DNA from: Incurvaria masculella
Taxonomy: Eukaryota; Arthropoda; Insecta; Lepidoptera; Incurvariidae
Length of the DNA stretch: 64,000 bases
Assembly (NCBI GenBank): GCA_946894095.1
Contig: OX335656.1
Location: forward strand, 2,743,001 to 2,807,000
Direction of reading: 5' to 3'
A program made the translations under genes and the position numbers. Positions 1 to 9,931 of this stretch are shown in pieces (the first letter of the stretch is position 1; each line of letters opens with the position of its first letter). The notes below the pieces were generated by a model. It had not been told where the DNA came from and did not search any database. It worked only from the letters and a program-made list of their open reading frames with translations.

Positions 1-198
1 AGCAAGAATGTAGATCGCTAGGGGGGGTGGGGAGCCAACATTTACTGCGCGTCTGTCGTGTTGATGACCTTGGGTTCGGCGCCCTGGGTGTTCTCTTTTT
101 AATGAATTTTAATTTAATTTCGAATGACACACGCTGAACTGCAAGCGAAGCGAAAATGTAAAATTTACTGTTTCCGTCCCAAACCCATATTGAAAAAA
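1..198. other. Unassigned start of window
   Basis: No recognised feature. A short G run lies near base 20. The rest is AT-rich with no convincing open frame. Confidence 0.4.
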
Positions 199-275
199 AT
201 GGTCATGGCATGGCACCTAGTTTCTTCATGACTGTACTGTGATGGGCTATTATTATGACAATATGCACCAATGTA
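199..275 (+). mobile_element. SINE 3' end fragment (body shared by about 20 copies here)
   Basis: The words GGTCATGGCATGGCACCTAG and GGGCTATTATTATGAC match the 3' part of the SINE body seen in full at 60849-61221. The 5' part is missing. The fragment abuts an inverted, internally deleted MITE (318-533). Confidence 0.6.
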
Positions 276-317
276 GGTATAACTTTTCGAACAGAATAAC
301 GTTATCCATCCATCCCC

Positions 318-533
318 ATTACACCATCGGTCGTAAGTCGTTTTGTAATAAAAAAAATCGTAAATCTTAGCAAATCGTACACTACGCGCATTGTCTGCTT
401 TGTAGACGTGTTGCATCCTCCTCATCACAGAGCCTGTCTTTTTCTTTGAAACAGAGAAGGTCCCAGAGCGCAATAGCACGGTGTTTTACCGTGGCCGCGA
501 GTGAGTTAGTCCCGCCGGGAAGGGTCACCTTAA
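318..533 (-). mobile_element. piggyBac-like MITE 'D', truncated copy
   Basis: Reverse complement of the 5' part of the 550-bp MITE at 6365-6914, including the segments CGGTTTTGTACCGTG-like and CAGAGAAGGTCCCAGAGCGC. It ends at TCACCTTAA, matching the family terminus TTAAGGTGGC. The other half is deleted and there is an internal loss near 326. Confidence 0.7.
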
Positions 534-1380
534 TATACAACATCATTTAAATCTAATTAAACTTCAGTAAGTCCCACTACATTAAGTTACGTCAAAAACT
601 GGTAGATCCGCGGATTTCATCTACACAGCGAAGAACACGCAATGAAACTTCACCAGTTTATAGATTTTAACATTAACTTATGAAATGAAAAACTTATGCT
701 GAAATGCACCATCACTGGTTGTATATCTGCCTTCTTTCTTCTTGAGGCGAAATAAGGACGGATATATAATGACCATTAATATAACATTAACCAGAGATAG
801 TGCACTCCACGGACTCCACCGCCAGGGAGAACGTAAAATAACCAGAATGATGCCAGTAATTCGTAAGGTCAGATTCGTAGCACTCGTAATCGTAGAGCAT
901 TCTGCGTGAGAGCATATGTCAAAATATGTATGTCTGTAGAGGAACCAAAAGAAGTCGTATCGCATGGAAATCAACCATGTCTGCCTATCCCGGACGGAAA
1001 CGGTTTGATAGTGCTCGGTATGCTGAAGTAAGATATCATTTCGCGGAGAACAAAAGCGCTCACAAACTTCGATATGGTCGGGAGTGGGTAGCTGATCTAA
1101 TTCATAATTTTCCAGTGAACTTATTTCAGCTCCGAGCAAAAATGTTCGTACACAACGAGAAAAGTTTGACAGGCCAAATTAATGAGTGCAAGTATAATGT
1201 CGCGGGGGCAAGCGGAAAGGTCACCCGATCGAGGGGGGCGAGGGGAGGGGGAGGATTGGTAAAACAAAAGCCTGCTTCGTCGGCGCTGTTTCGAAATGAT
1301 CGATTAGAAGCTTGATATTAAACTTGACTTTTATACAGTTCAATGAAACACCTTTGTTATTCCGGACGAGAAGAATAATA
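534..1380. other. Unassigned; contains a 153-codon open frame of unknown status
   Basis: Nothing here matches a family I know. The longest minus-strand frame (678-1139) and an overlapping plus-strand frame (926-1315) show no recognisable domain, and the two overlap antisense, so at most one could be real. Base use is unremarkable apart from a purine-rich run near 1235-1258. I treat both as chance frames. Confidence 0.35.
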
Positions 1381-1384
1381 CAAA

Positions 1385-1695
1385 AAAACCGGCCAAGTGC
1401 GAGTCGGACTCGCGCACGAAGGGTTCCGTACCATCGTACAAGATTTAACAAAAAAACATCGCGTTTTTTGTATGGGGCCCCCTTTGAATTTTTATATATT
1501 TTTTATTTTACCTATTTGTTGCTATAGCGGCAAAATAAATACACACTCTGTGAAAATGTCAGCTGCCTACCTATTACGGTTCATGAGATACAGCCCTCTG
1601 ACAGACGGACGGACGGACGGACGGACGGACGGACGGACTGCGGAGGCTTAGTTATAGGGTTCAGTTTTCACCCTTTGGTTACGGAACCCTAAAAA
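1385..1695 (+). mobile_element. Lepidopteran 300-bp repeat 'A', full copy
   Basis: One of eight sizeable copies. Read on this strand it opens with GGCCAAGTGCGAGTCGGACT and GGGTTCCGTACC (1421), which resemble degenerate pol III A and B boxes. A GGAC run follows (about 1606-1638). It closes with an AGGGTT...AACCCT hairpin and a short A run (1657-1695). No coding capacity. It could be a highly evolved tRNA-type SINE or a MITE; the class is not settled by what I can see. Confidence 0.8.
1606..1638 (+). repeat. (GGAC)n microsatellite inside repeat A
   Basis: About eight tandem GGAC units. The same run occurs at the equivalent place in the other A copies (for example 43750-43797 and 58180-58212 as GTCC), so it is a built-in part of the element. 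Confidence 0.9.
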
Positions 1696-2750
1696 TACAG
1701 AGTGGGAAGTACACCCGGTGGACAAGAAAGGACGGGAATAGCGATCTAAACTCATTCGTATGTCGGCAGAGTAGCTACGAGTTAGTGGAAATGTCTAACT
1801 GTACCATGCGATTCAAATAAGAATAGGACGAGACTTGTGACTAACTTCACTCGAATCTTCGCGGGAAAGTACGGTCGGCACGACCGCACGGGCTTACACG
1901 GGAAACATTTGCTTCAATATCAAAGGAAGCCTAACGCTTTTTTCAACCATCAGAATCGAGGTTCGATCCGAGTATGTGCGTCTACATGCTTTTGCGTTTC
2001 CTTGTTTTTTAGCGTCTCTGCCTCGCCGTGACAGCGACTCTAGACAACAACACACAGTGCAGTATTAAGTGCCTGTCACAGAATATACAGTTAAACGAGT
2101 GGGGGAGCTGTTAATTGCTATCTGTGTTTATCTGTTTTCTGTGTATTCGTTATTATGTGTTAGTTTGTGTCGGGTGTCCTCGAAAGTGCCACAGTTGCAT
2201 TGTTTTATTGGTTAATTTTGTTTGTTATCGCGTTGTTGAATTTTCTTTTAATATCTGTTCTTCAAATAATTATTTAGGCAAAACAATTTTTTTGTAAAAA
2301 TGTTCATTGTAAATTTTTTTTAGAAACCTTTTTTTGGTTCTTCGTACTGAAGTTTGTGAAGTGAAGTGAGGGTTTTACCAGTTTGACATTCAAAATGGCG
2401 GTGATCCCATCGTATTCTTATTCTTAATTCATCGCTTATGAATTAGGGACTGCGCGTCCCGCAATTCGAATGCTCTTTGCACTAAATAGCGTCCTGTGAA
2501 GTTCTTAAGTGTCGTTGGATCTCGAGAAAACCGACGCAAATGAATCATGGCTCGCCGTCATGGTAGGTTCGCCGTCACGTGGACGACATCTCGTTGCCTA
2601 ATGAGTGTCTCGAGTAAGCGAATTCGTAATTGAGATCACTCGCCGGCACTGCCGACTTTGTTTGTCCAAGTGAATACGCGTCAGTGAGTGCGCGAGCCCT
2701 ATTCCATAGAAGCGCGTATTACTTACAACTTACAGCTGCACAGGTGATTT
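1696..2750. other. Unassigned
   Basis: No recognisable gene. A short segment at 1725-1795 resembles 53490-53560 (GGGAATAGCGA...ACTCATTC...GGCAG). The stretch 2440-2690 shares words with 53990-54060 and 54510-54560 (AATGGCGTCCTG, AATTCGTAA, GCCGGC). These look like pieces of an old unclassified repeat. Confidence 0.35.
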
Positions 2751-2751
2751 T

Positions 2752-3049
2752 TAGGGTTCCGTACCCAAAGGGTGAAAACGGAACCCTATTACTAAGCCTC
2801 CGTTGTCAGTCCGTCCGTCCGTCCGTCTGTCACAGGGCTGTATCTCATGAACCGTAATAGATAGGCAGCTGAAATTTTACAGAGTATATATTTATTTTGC
2901 CGCTATAACAACAAATAGGTAACATTTAAAAATAATAAGAATTAAAGGGGGTCCCTATACAAAAAACCTGATTTTTTTGTGCTAAATCTTGTTCGATGGT
3001 ACGGAACCCTTCGTGTGCGAGCCCGGCTCGCACTTGGCCGGTTTTTTTT
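2752..3049 (-). mobile_element. Repeat 'A', full copy
   Basis: Inverse orientation to 1385-1695. Starts AGGGTTCCGTACCCAAAGGG and ends CTCGCACTTGGCCGGTTTT. Contains CCGTCCGTCCGTCCGT (about 2811-2826). Confidence 0.85.
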
Positions 3050-3184
3050 ACTTTATTTACCGTGAATTTCCATATACAGTCCAGTAATTCGAACATTCCA
3101 ATAAACTGGCAGGCCTTGGTTTTTAATAGTGCCGGATTAGTGAGCACACTGTAAAAGTGTATTTTCATTGAGAGTCATGTCACC

Positions 3185-3510
3185 CTACTTGCTGGTGGTA
3201 AAGCCCACCCGGGTTGGTTCCATCCTGAGGTACCATCTCATTGAATTATATTCGGTAGTCAAGCTAAAATGAAAAATTGTCCGCTTTGTAGGTCAATGTA
3301 GCTGCGCTCGAATGAAAGGAAGGTCCTGGCATGCCACCTAGTTGCATCAGTAACGTTGCGTAATGGGAGAGCATAACGTCTTCGACGCTACATTTGTTTG
3401 AGGTCTAACAGCGACGTATAACTATAAACAGATACATGTTTGGTATCCACATTCATGTGGGATAGGAGTATTACATTATTAGGTATATTAGCCATCCGTG
3501 TCCAATTTTT
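3185..3510 (+). mobile_element. Degenerate SINE copy
   Basis: Recognisable body words are GCCCACCCGGGTTGG, AATGAAAAATTGTCCG, CAATGTAGC and GGAAGGTCCTGGCATG. The copy is strongly diverged and its tRNA-type head is not visible. Confidence 0.65.
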
Positions 3511-3835
3511 TTTTAAAACACATTTCAATCCATATTCATTTATACTGGAATAACTGAAGCTGGCCGTCCCGTCTTTTTTCTTTATTTTTTCGGTTAAAAA
3601 TATCAGATCTATCTACGTAGCAAAAATTCAAGATAACATTCCTAAGCTAAATGTAATCACTGCGATTAAACAACGCTTTCAAGGGCTTAAACACTTTACA
3701 GTAAAGTACATAACGTTTGAGTGTGTACTTCTTTGTTTTAGCAGGAATTTAGGCAGAATGTTGAGAGTCGCAAGGTGTCGAGTGTGCGACGTATGTAGCT
3801 TCACTGTTGTAAACATTCATCTACGCTTAATTGAT

Positions 3836-4020
3836 GTTAAGTTCTATTTCTAATCCATTTGCACTGAGGTTGGCTGTTTCTTTGTTCTTGTTCTTTGACT
3901 TAAACTGTTTTACCAAAAATGTATTGGCAGTAGCATTTAGATCTAAGTACATATTTCATTACTGTGGTCGAAGAACTCGTAAAGTTTCTTTGCGGATTCT
4001 TCTTTACTTAGTTTAATTCC
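3836..4020 (+). repeat. Dispersed unclassified repeat, paired with 61537-61712
   Basis: About 180 bp alignable (roughly 80 percent by eye) to the reverse complement of 61537-61712, for example TTCTAATCCATTTGCA and GCAGTAGCATTTAGATCTAA. An open frame containing NVLAVAFRSKYIFH is kept in both copies, in opposite genomic orientation. I do not recognise the protein. It may be a TE fragment or a duplicated pseudo-exon. Confidence 0.5.
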
Positions 4021-4479
4021 GTTTTTGACGTAACTTAGGGTAGTTTGACTACAAAAAAAGTTTAAATAAATGAAATGAAAAAAAATTGGTGACATGGTTG
4101 ATACACTCTTTGAAGAAAAATATTGCTTTACTGATATTATTTGAACAATTTTTACATAATCACCGATTTCTTAGTAAAGCATGGTTGTGTTCAAAAATTA
4201 AAAATAACTTTTTTTATCTTTCGGCCATGCGGAGCAGGCTATATACATTAGACCAGATGTGGTTTTATTGAAGTAAAAAAATGATGATATCATTAAATAT
4301 ATACAAGCCAACAACGCTTGTTTCATAGAGGAATATTCAAGTTAACACTGCTTCTTTAGCCCAAACGGGCAATGTCCTCAATAAGAAAACGGCAATGTTA
4401 AGCATCACATATGGAAATTTATATGTAGAACGATGCCAATGACCTGCCCACCCCGTAGCGGAGCACCTGTGTGCACTGG
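4021..4479. other. AT-rich, unassigned
   Basis: No feature seen. Short open frames only. Confidence 0.35.
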
Positions 4480-4725
4480 TCTAAAAAGTTCGAGGAGTGC
4501 CATCGAACCGAGCCATCCGCACGAGCCGCGCCGGCGGACCTCGCCGGGCGCTTACACGTTCGGTCCAAATATTGTCTAAGCCGCTGTTTGCCGCTCCTGC
4601 TTATCAGCGGGAGACACTCGCTCGCACCTCCCCGCTCGCCGCCCCGCGCGACAATTAGCGCCCATGACGTCACGGGCACCGGGACAGCGGCGCCGTGAGG
4701 TGTCGACGCCATCCAACTTTATAGA
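4480..4725. promoter_or_regulatory. GC/CpG-rich island with a perfect CRE palindrome
   Basis: The base composition changes sharply from the AT-rich flanks. It holds TGACGTCA (4665-4672), a GATA-type CTTATCAG, and downstream a TTTATAG with a CAATCGG (4714-4737). This composition is typical of a promoter or first exon, or of an old GC-rich repeat. No coding frame could be recognised. Confidence 0.3.
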
Positions 4726-5794
4726 CCTTTCAATCGGCTGGTTGAATCGCTTTGGGCGGTTGTACCGTTTTCTGAATTCTGTCGTATTGTAGTCGAGATT
4801 TACGCCCGTTTACGCCATCTCCTGTTTTGTTCGGATAGACTTTTGCGAAGTCTTGTTAAGTCGCCAGCTCGCTATGCCGTAAAGCTTTCGAACTAGTCAC
4901 ATCCCTATCTTATAAAGTGTATAGCAGAGAGAAGCATAGGATCACAGACTAACTATAATTGTATCACACTTCTGATCTGAACGGTGAACGTTGTTGTTTG
5001 GGCGGATGCTTTGACATTTCACAAAAAATTTCGTAGTTGGATCCCTATTTTCATCAAATAATTCAAGGTGATTGGGCCTTGGTCTATAGACTTTACACAC
5101 TTTACAATTCAAGACTTGATATACGTAACTTCATACTTTTAAAGAATTTTGATAACATGATAGTTGCATCGAGAGAACTACTACTTCCTTCTCCGGATAA
5201 ATAGGCCCAACTTAAACCTGCCGCATAGCTGACAGATGGGCAAATGGAAATATGCGGTTTACTTTCGGTTGGTAGGTGTAAGTTCACCGATGGCTAACTT
5301 TCGGATTGATGTTTACTAAATGTAGCCGTAGATGGTGTTTATGTTTAAGTGTAAAACACCAAGCGTTGACGACTGACCAACTACTGATTACGGCATTCAG
5401 ACAAGACCGGTTAGCGGGGAAGCGGACTGATTTAAAAAATATTGTGCGTCAATAATTAAGTCAGCACTGACGTAACAGTGCTGTACCGACTCCAAATCCA
5501 TTAACACTATGTCAGTATCGGGTCAGCAATTACTTGTCTCAAATTAAAAGTCAGTAACTGACCCTGTGTAAATCTGCCTTTACGGTTTGAAGTCTGCACG
5601 CCTCGGTACATGGGGTGTCCGTTATAGGAAAGCTCCACGAGGAAACCAATACACGTATGCTAAGTGAAAGGGTTCAGTTGTATGCCATTGCCAAACCTGG
5701 GCCTACCCAGCCCGAAACTCTACAAAAAATAAACATTTCGATCGTACGTAACGGAAAGATAAGACGACGGTATTACATTAAAATTTGTCCGTGT
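4726..5794. other. Unassigned
   Basis: Mixed-composition sequence without recognisable repeats, RNA genes or coding signals. Confidence 0.35.
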
Positions 5795-5965
5795 CGGGGC
5801 CGCTTTGGCCCGAGTCCACGCCCCTTATCGCCCGCTCGCCGCTAACGTCTGGCGCGAGTGCGGGTAGTTCCGCGCCGCGTCGCGTCGCCCACACAAGATG
5901 GCCGCCGCCGCCGTGAAATTGTCGAGGGCTCTCGTGCGGCGTTATATGCCGGACGGTCGTTACGG
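5795..5965. promoter_or_regulatory. CpG-rich island with a YY1/Pho-like AAGATGGCCGCC word
   Basis: GC-rich block ending in CACACAAGATGGCCGCCGCC. AAGATGGC is the core of the YY1/Pho motif often seen at start sites. The block could be a promoter with a start codon. No transcript evidence is available. Confidence 0.3.
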
Positions 5966-5993
5966 TCCGCTTTTATTATGTAGTCCTTCATAA
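5898..5993 (+). CDS. Possible 31-codon small ORF in CpG island (weak)
   Basis: ATG in a reasonable insect start context (ACAAGATGG), followed by an alanine run (MAAAAVKLSRALVRRY), open for 31 codons and ending in TAA at 5991-5993. I do not recognise it. No splice donor of good quality was seen within it. It may equally be a chance frame created by a GCC repeat. Confidence 0.15.
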   Translation: MAAAAVKLSRALVRRYMPDGRYGPLLLCSPS

Positions 5994-6364
5994 ACTACGG
6001 GTATTATCTTTGTAACGTAAAATGAAAAAAAAAACGGAGCATGGCTTTGTTTTATGTTGACAGGCGCGGAATAAAGTATCACTTCTCATTGTGTCCGCTC
6101 TCGTAATAATAAAGTTGTGCATTGCATTTCCGAGTACATTTGATTGCGGGCAAGTTTGTGAATTTACGAGCTATTCCGCACAACATAGGGCCTTTCAGTG
6201 AGTCTCAACCCACATAAATGGCACCTCGTTTTTGTGATACCGGAATATTGTAATTTGCAATAGGTGAATGCGGCAAATCGAGTCTCAATTGTCAAGAGTG
6301 TACACCATAGGGAGGAAAATAAACGAAGTTTACCGATTCTCTGGTGGGCCGCACAAGGTCTATT
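5994..6364. other. Unassigned
   Basis: AT-rich, with no supported feature. Confidence 0.35.
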
Positions 6365-6914
6365 TTAAGGTGGCACAACCCGGCGGGCCCAACTCATTCG
6401 CGGGCACGGTAAAAAACCGTGCTGTTGCGCTCTAGGACCTTCTCTGTTTCAAAGAATAAGACAGGCTCCGTGATGAGTAAGATGCAACATGTCCACAAAA
6501 AAGACAATGTGCATAGTGTATGATTTGGTAAGATTTACGAAAATTTTAATTTCAAAACGACTTATAGCTAAAAGTAAACCACGACCGCTGTAGTCAAAAA
6601 TCAAACAAAAACCAAATAGATCATAAATCTTGATTAAATAAGCTATCTCTGATGACTAATCTTTTTACGATGTTCTTACTTTATCATTGCGTAATTCACC
6701 TCCAAAGTTATTGTATAAAACGCGCGAAAAATTCGAACTTTCGGACCTTATAACTTAGAAACCAAACACAATTTTACAATGTCAATGGTCATCAGACATC
6801 TAGTTCGATCAAATAAAGCTATTTTGAGCAAAGTTTTGGATCTCTGACAAGAAATATGGGCGTGGTCTTCTTTCCCCTTTTGTATGGGGAGATGAGCGGG
6901 ATGGGCCACCTTAA
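6365..6914 (+). mobile_element. piggyBac-like MITE 'D', full copy (550 bp)
   Basis: Bounded by TTAA at both ends (6365-6368 and 6911-6914). The inverted termini are TTAAGGTGGCnCAACCCG and TTAAGGTGGCCCATCCCG. The TTAA target and inverted ends are typical of piggyBac-type insertion; no transposase is encoded. Contains the internal words CTCATTCGCGGGCACGG and CAAAACGACTTATAGC shared by all five copies here. Confidence 0.85.
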
Positions 6915-7050
6915 GAAGGCACATCTAGTAAGAAAATGGCAGCGGAGCGAAAGCGGTCGGTGGCTAGAAAAAAAAATCGCGTTCAACGACTATTGTTTAG
7001 TTTACCTGGGGCTGAATGGAACGGTCCGTTGCATTTTCGTCTGTAAACAA
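6915..7050. other. Unassigned spacer
   Basis: Short unique-looking stretch between the MITE and a LINE tail. Confidence 0.3.
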
Positions 7051-7052
7051 TA

Positions 7053-7195
7053 TTGATTGATTGAAAATTCTTTAATAAGCCAGAAAAAACAATTTAAAAA
7101 TGAAAGTACAGTGCAATAACAGTTTAATAAGTGGGCGAAAAGGCGGGCTTGTCCCTCGAAGAGATTTCTTTCCGTCTTTATTGACTGTTCTTATT
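7053..7195 (-). mobile_element. LINE 3' UTR remnant
   Basis: On the minus strand the words AGACGGAAAGAAATCTCTTC, CCCGCCTTTTCGCCC and a terminal TTATTAAAGAATTTTC parallel the LINE 3' UTR at 60088-60295 (GACTGGAAGAAATCACC, GTCCGCCTTTGTGCAC, CAATAAAGAATTT). No coding part is left. Confidence 0.55.
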
Positions 7196-7276
7196 GGTCT
7201 TTGGAACTGTCAATGCTATGATAGTGGAAGTTACTTCGCTCGGACTCTGTGTAATGACAAGCGGTGTTGTGTTTTT

Positions 7277-7400
7277 AACCGACTTCAAAAAAGGAGGAGG
7301 TTATCAATTCGTCTGTATGTTTTTTTTTTATGTTTGTTACCTCTTAACTTTTGTCTGGGTGAACCGATTTGGATGATTATTTTTTTAAATGAAAGCTAGT
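7277..7400 (+). repeat. Lepidopteran repeat with AACCGACTTCAAAAAAGGAG terminus
   Basis: Starts AACCGACTTCAAAAAAGGAG, then GGTTATCAATTCGTCTG. A second copy lies in reverse at about 30235-30295. The terminus is shared with the hairpin element at 8337-8577, suggesting one family. The far end is unclear. Confidence 0.55.
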
Positions 7401-7483
7401 GCTTCCCAAGTGGTCCCATTTTAATTTGGTTAAGTTCTGACAATGATATCCATGAGAAAATCATATAAGTCTTAAATTTGTAA

Positions 7484-7936
7484 TACGCTAGTCCCATCTG
7501 GAACCCTCACTTTAATATACATATCAAACGCATTGAAAATGTCCAAAAGAAATTTCTTTATCATTTATCCTTTTCGGCCCATCGTGCTCGCTCATTGCCA
7601 CATTACTCCGACCGTCTAAATTTCTTTAAATTGAAAACCCTGGAACAGCGAAGAATGTTGTCAGACTCACTTTTGATATTCAAAATTACAAACAATCTCA
7701 TCAATTGTCCTTTGCTTTTAGCCAAAATAGGCTTTAATGTACCAAGGTTTAATGCAAGACGGTGTAACTTTGTTCCTTTTAACATAGGCAAAAGTAGAAC
7801 AAAGCTCGGTAAATACTCACCTCTTTCAAGAATTAAACGCAGCCTCAACGTACTATCTAAAAAATATGATATTGAAATATTGTCTTCGTTAAACTCATTC
7901 AAAAAGTCGTTAAACACATTGCCAAGTTCTCAGTAA
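7484..7936 (+). pseudogene. Non-LTR retrotransposon (jockey/CR1-like) reverse transcriptase C-terminus, 5'-truncated
   Basis: An open frame of about 150 codons without start codon reads SPIWNPHFNIHIKRIENVQ near its beginning, then KTLEQRRMLSDSLLIFKI, KIGFNVP and YSPLSRI. This is the conserved region after the polymerase palm of jockey/CR1 clade ORF2 proteins. The catalytic YxDD region is absent because the element is cut off upstream of 7484. The frame ends at TAA 7934-7936 and an AT-rich 3' UTR follows. 5' truncation is typical of target-primed reverse transcription. It cannot make an active enzyme. Confidence 0.88.
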
Positions 7937-8219
7937 GTTCTTAGTTTATGTTTTTAGCTTGCATTTTAGTTTTTTGTTACTTATGTTTTTTTTTTTTACT
8001 TATTATTTATTTTATTTTATTTTATTTTCTTTTATTAGAGTCAAAGCTACTTATTTAATTTTGTAAACAAAATAGCGTAACTCATTGTACATGTTGTGTT
8101 CGTCCGTAATTATAGATAGTTTCGATTATGTACTGGAAAATTTCTTTATTGTAAATTTGTGAAACAATTCTGTGTGGATGAACCTAAATAAAAAAAAAAA
8201 AAAAAATAAAAAAAAAAAG
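7937..8219 (+). mobile_element. 3' UTR and A-rich tail of the LINE at 7484
   Basis: AT-rich sequence ending in an A run interrupted by T (about 8189-8219), the expected tail of a non-LTR element. Includes a TTTTA repeat (8005-8035). Confidence 0.7.
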
Positions 8220-8336
8220 ATGTGCGCGACAAATGGACGAATAACTCAATATAACGCCAACCTATTTCGGTGATTCTTTTTTATTGGAAAGGACGTGTAC
8301 AAATTAGTAAGTGTACTTAAACAAATAAAAAAAAAA

Positions 8337-8577
8337 TAACAAAAAAAATAACCGACTTTAAAGAAAAAGCACTAAAAAGTAAAAAATAATGTTCATTTTT
8401 GTAGTTACGATTTCTGTTATTTTTTGAGTCGGTGTCAGCCAAGGTAGCCAAGGTTCTCGGCATCAGCCGGGCACGCGCTACGCCGACTCAAAAAATAACA
8501 AAAATCGTAACTACAGAAATGGCATTTTTTTTTTACTTTTTAGTGCTTTTTCTTTGAAGTCGGTTATTTTTTTTGTT
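8337..8577. mobile_element. Hairpin (fold-back) MITE
   Basis: Two arms of about 95-100 bp (8337-8435 and 8480-8577) are inverted copies. Outer ends read ATAACCGACTTTAAAGAAAA and its complement; inner ends read GAGTCGG/CCGACTC. The loop (8436-8479) is GC-rich. No TSD could be fixed because the outer ends are A/T runs. Confidence 0.8.
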
Positions 8578-9060
8578 AAATTTTGGTGAGTGCAACCGTC
8601 GATGTCGTTCCACCACGCGTAGCTTCACACCTCGGCAGGGCCGGCCGTGTAGGCGTGAGTTTAGGCAAATACGCGCACGGAGAGCGCCAGCACCCAGCCA
8701 CCAGCACCAACGAGCTTCGCGAGTCGTGAGTAACCCCCATCAACCTGGTACTAAAGTAGGTTAGGGTTTCCTACCGACGCATCGGCGTCGACCGACTCTT
8801 TCACCCGCCGAGTACCGCCTGTTCAATCAACTATCTTCTATCATATGGCTATCTATCAAGTCTGATCCCTCTGTGGAAGCGGTATGCCCCTCACCACAGA
8901 CGCAGGACATTCGGTGCCCCCGCCAAAACGTCTTCCCCTCGTGCTTCAGTTTTGATTATCTCTACGTATCAGTCAGCTGGACTGACCGTGACTCGGATTT
9001 CACGTAAAACTGGTACTCTGCCTTCATTATTAGGTGGTAGAGTTAATCCCTATGGTTGTA
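8578..9060. other. Unassigned, moderately GC-rich
   Basis: Unlike its AT-rich neighbours; includes GGCAGGGCCGGCCGTG and GGCGTCGACC. No recognisable product in any frame. It could be a TE leader or a unique region. Confidence 0.3.
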
Positions 9061-9061
9061 A

Positions 9062-9175
9062 ATTAATTAATGTGTCCTTGCTTCACGGTCGATTATACAT
9101 ATATACATGTCATATTCCTTGGAATAAGCGACGTGCCTGCTTAGTACGAAAAAGTATATTTACTTTTAAGTCAAC
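9062..9175 (+). repeat. Repeat 'C' end (CCTTGCTTCACGGTCGATTA)
   Basis: CCTTGCTTCACGGTCGATTA, then TTCCTTGGAATAAGCGACG and GTACGAAAAAGTATATTTAC. The same series occurs at 29887-29995 and 35660-35775, so this is one end of a dispersed element. Confidence 0.65.
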
Positions 9176-9214
9176 CTAGCACTGGCTCTATTGTCTGATG
9201 CCAAATACGATTTT

Positions 9215-9255
9215 GGTGATGACGGCAATATGTTTGATTGTTCAATCTTTGCAGT
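9215..9255 (+). repeat. Short dispersed word shared with 35050-35095
   Basis: GGCAATATGTTTGA followed by GTTCAATCTTT occurs at both places. Confidence 0.4.
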
Positions 9256-9290
9256 ACGGTGCAAGTCCGACTCGCACTAGGGAGGTTTTT
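9254..9290 (-). mobile_element. Terminal remnant of repeat 'A'
   Basis: GTCCGACTCGCACTAGGGAG then GTTTTTT matches the terminal part of repeat A. The rest is missing. Confidence 0.5.
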
Positions 9291-9582
9291 TGGAATTTAT
9301 GAAGGCGACGCGCGACATCTACATGACAATTTTATTATTATAATACAAATTTTACTCTTCTATTCCCATGGGTGCGGCCCACAGTGCGAATGAAATATGC
9401 GACTTTTCCGAGTTAGTGCTGATTACACAGACAGCAGACCACTACGGAGCGTGCAGCGACTGGAAAGTTAGCGCTTTTGACGTGACGGCAAAGTTTGGCA
9501 CGGCTTTTTTGTTTGTGGTCACCAGCAGAGATGATGCATCGCCTAGAGTCAGAGTTCTATTATTATAATTAGTTAAGGCGGC
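9291..9582. other. Unassigned
   Basis: A 66-codon plus-strand frame (9368-9568) has mixed composition but no recognisable motif. Confidence 0.25.
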
Positions 9583-9931
9583 TTAAGGATGTTCCGACCC
9601 ATACAATGTTTTTTTTTTACACAGAACGCAAAAAGTATTTCACTTTAAGGCACGAATTCGTCAAAAATATAGCGAAAACATATTCACGATTTCAGGTTTA
9701 ATGGTTTCGTTGTAATTGCCGATTAGAAGTTTTACACCGTTAGATGGCGCTGTTAAATAAAAATCGTATTTAAATAAATTGTAACAAATCCAATAATCCT
9801 GAAATTGTGAAATAGTTTTCGCTGCAAGTAATATGACTATATTAAACTTTTATTATTAATTCGTGGCTCAAAGTGCAATACTTTTTGCGTTATGTGTGCA
9901 AACAACTTTATATGGGTCGGAACAGCCTTAA
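9583..9931. mobile_element. TTAA-flanked MITE with about 75-bp TIRs
   Basis: TTAAGGATGTTCCGACCC at 9583 and GGGTCGGAACAGCCTTAA ending at 9931. The inverted arms extend inward about 75 bp (AACGCAAAAAGTATT in both). TTAA lies at both ends, as in piggyBac-type target duplication. Non-coding. A diverged internal piece recurs at 57055-57150. Confidence 0.85.

Noticed and set aside
678..1139. 153-codon minus-strand frame
   Set aside because: No recognisable motif and an overlapping antisense frame of similar length. Not enough to call a gene.
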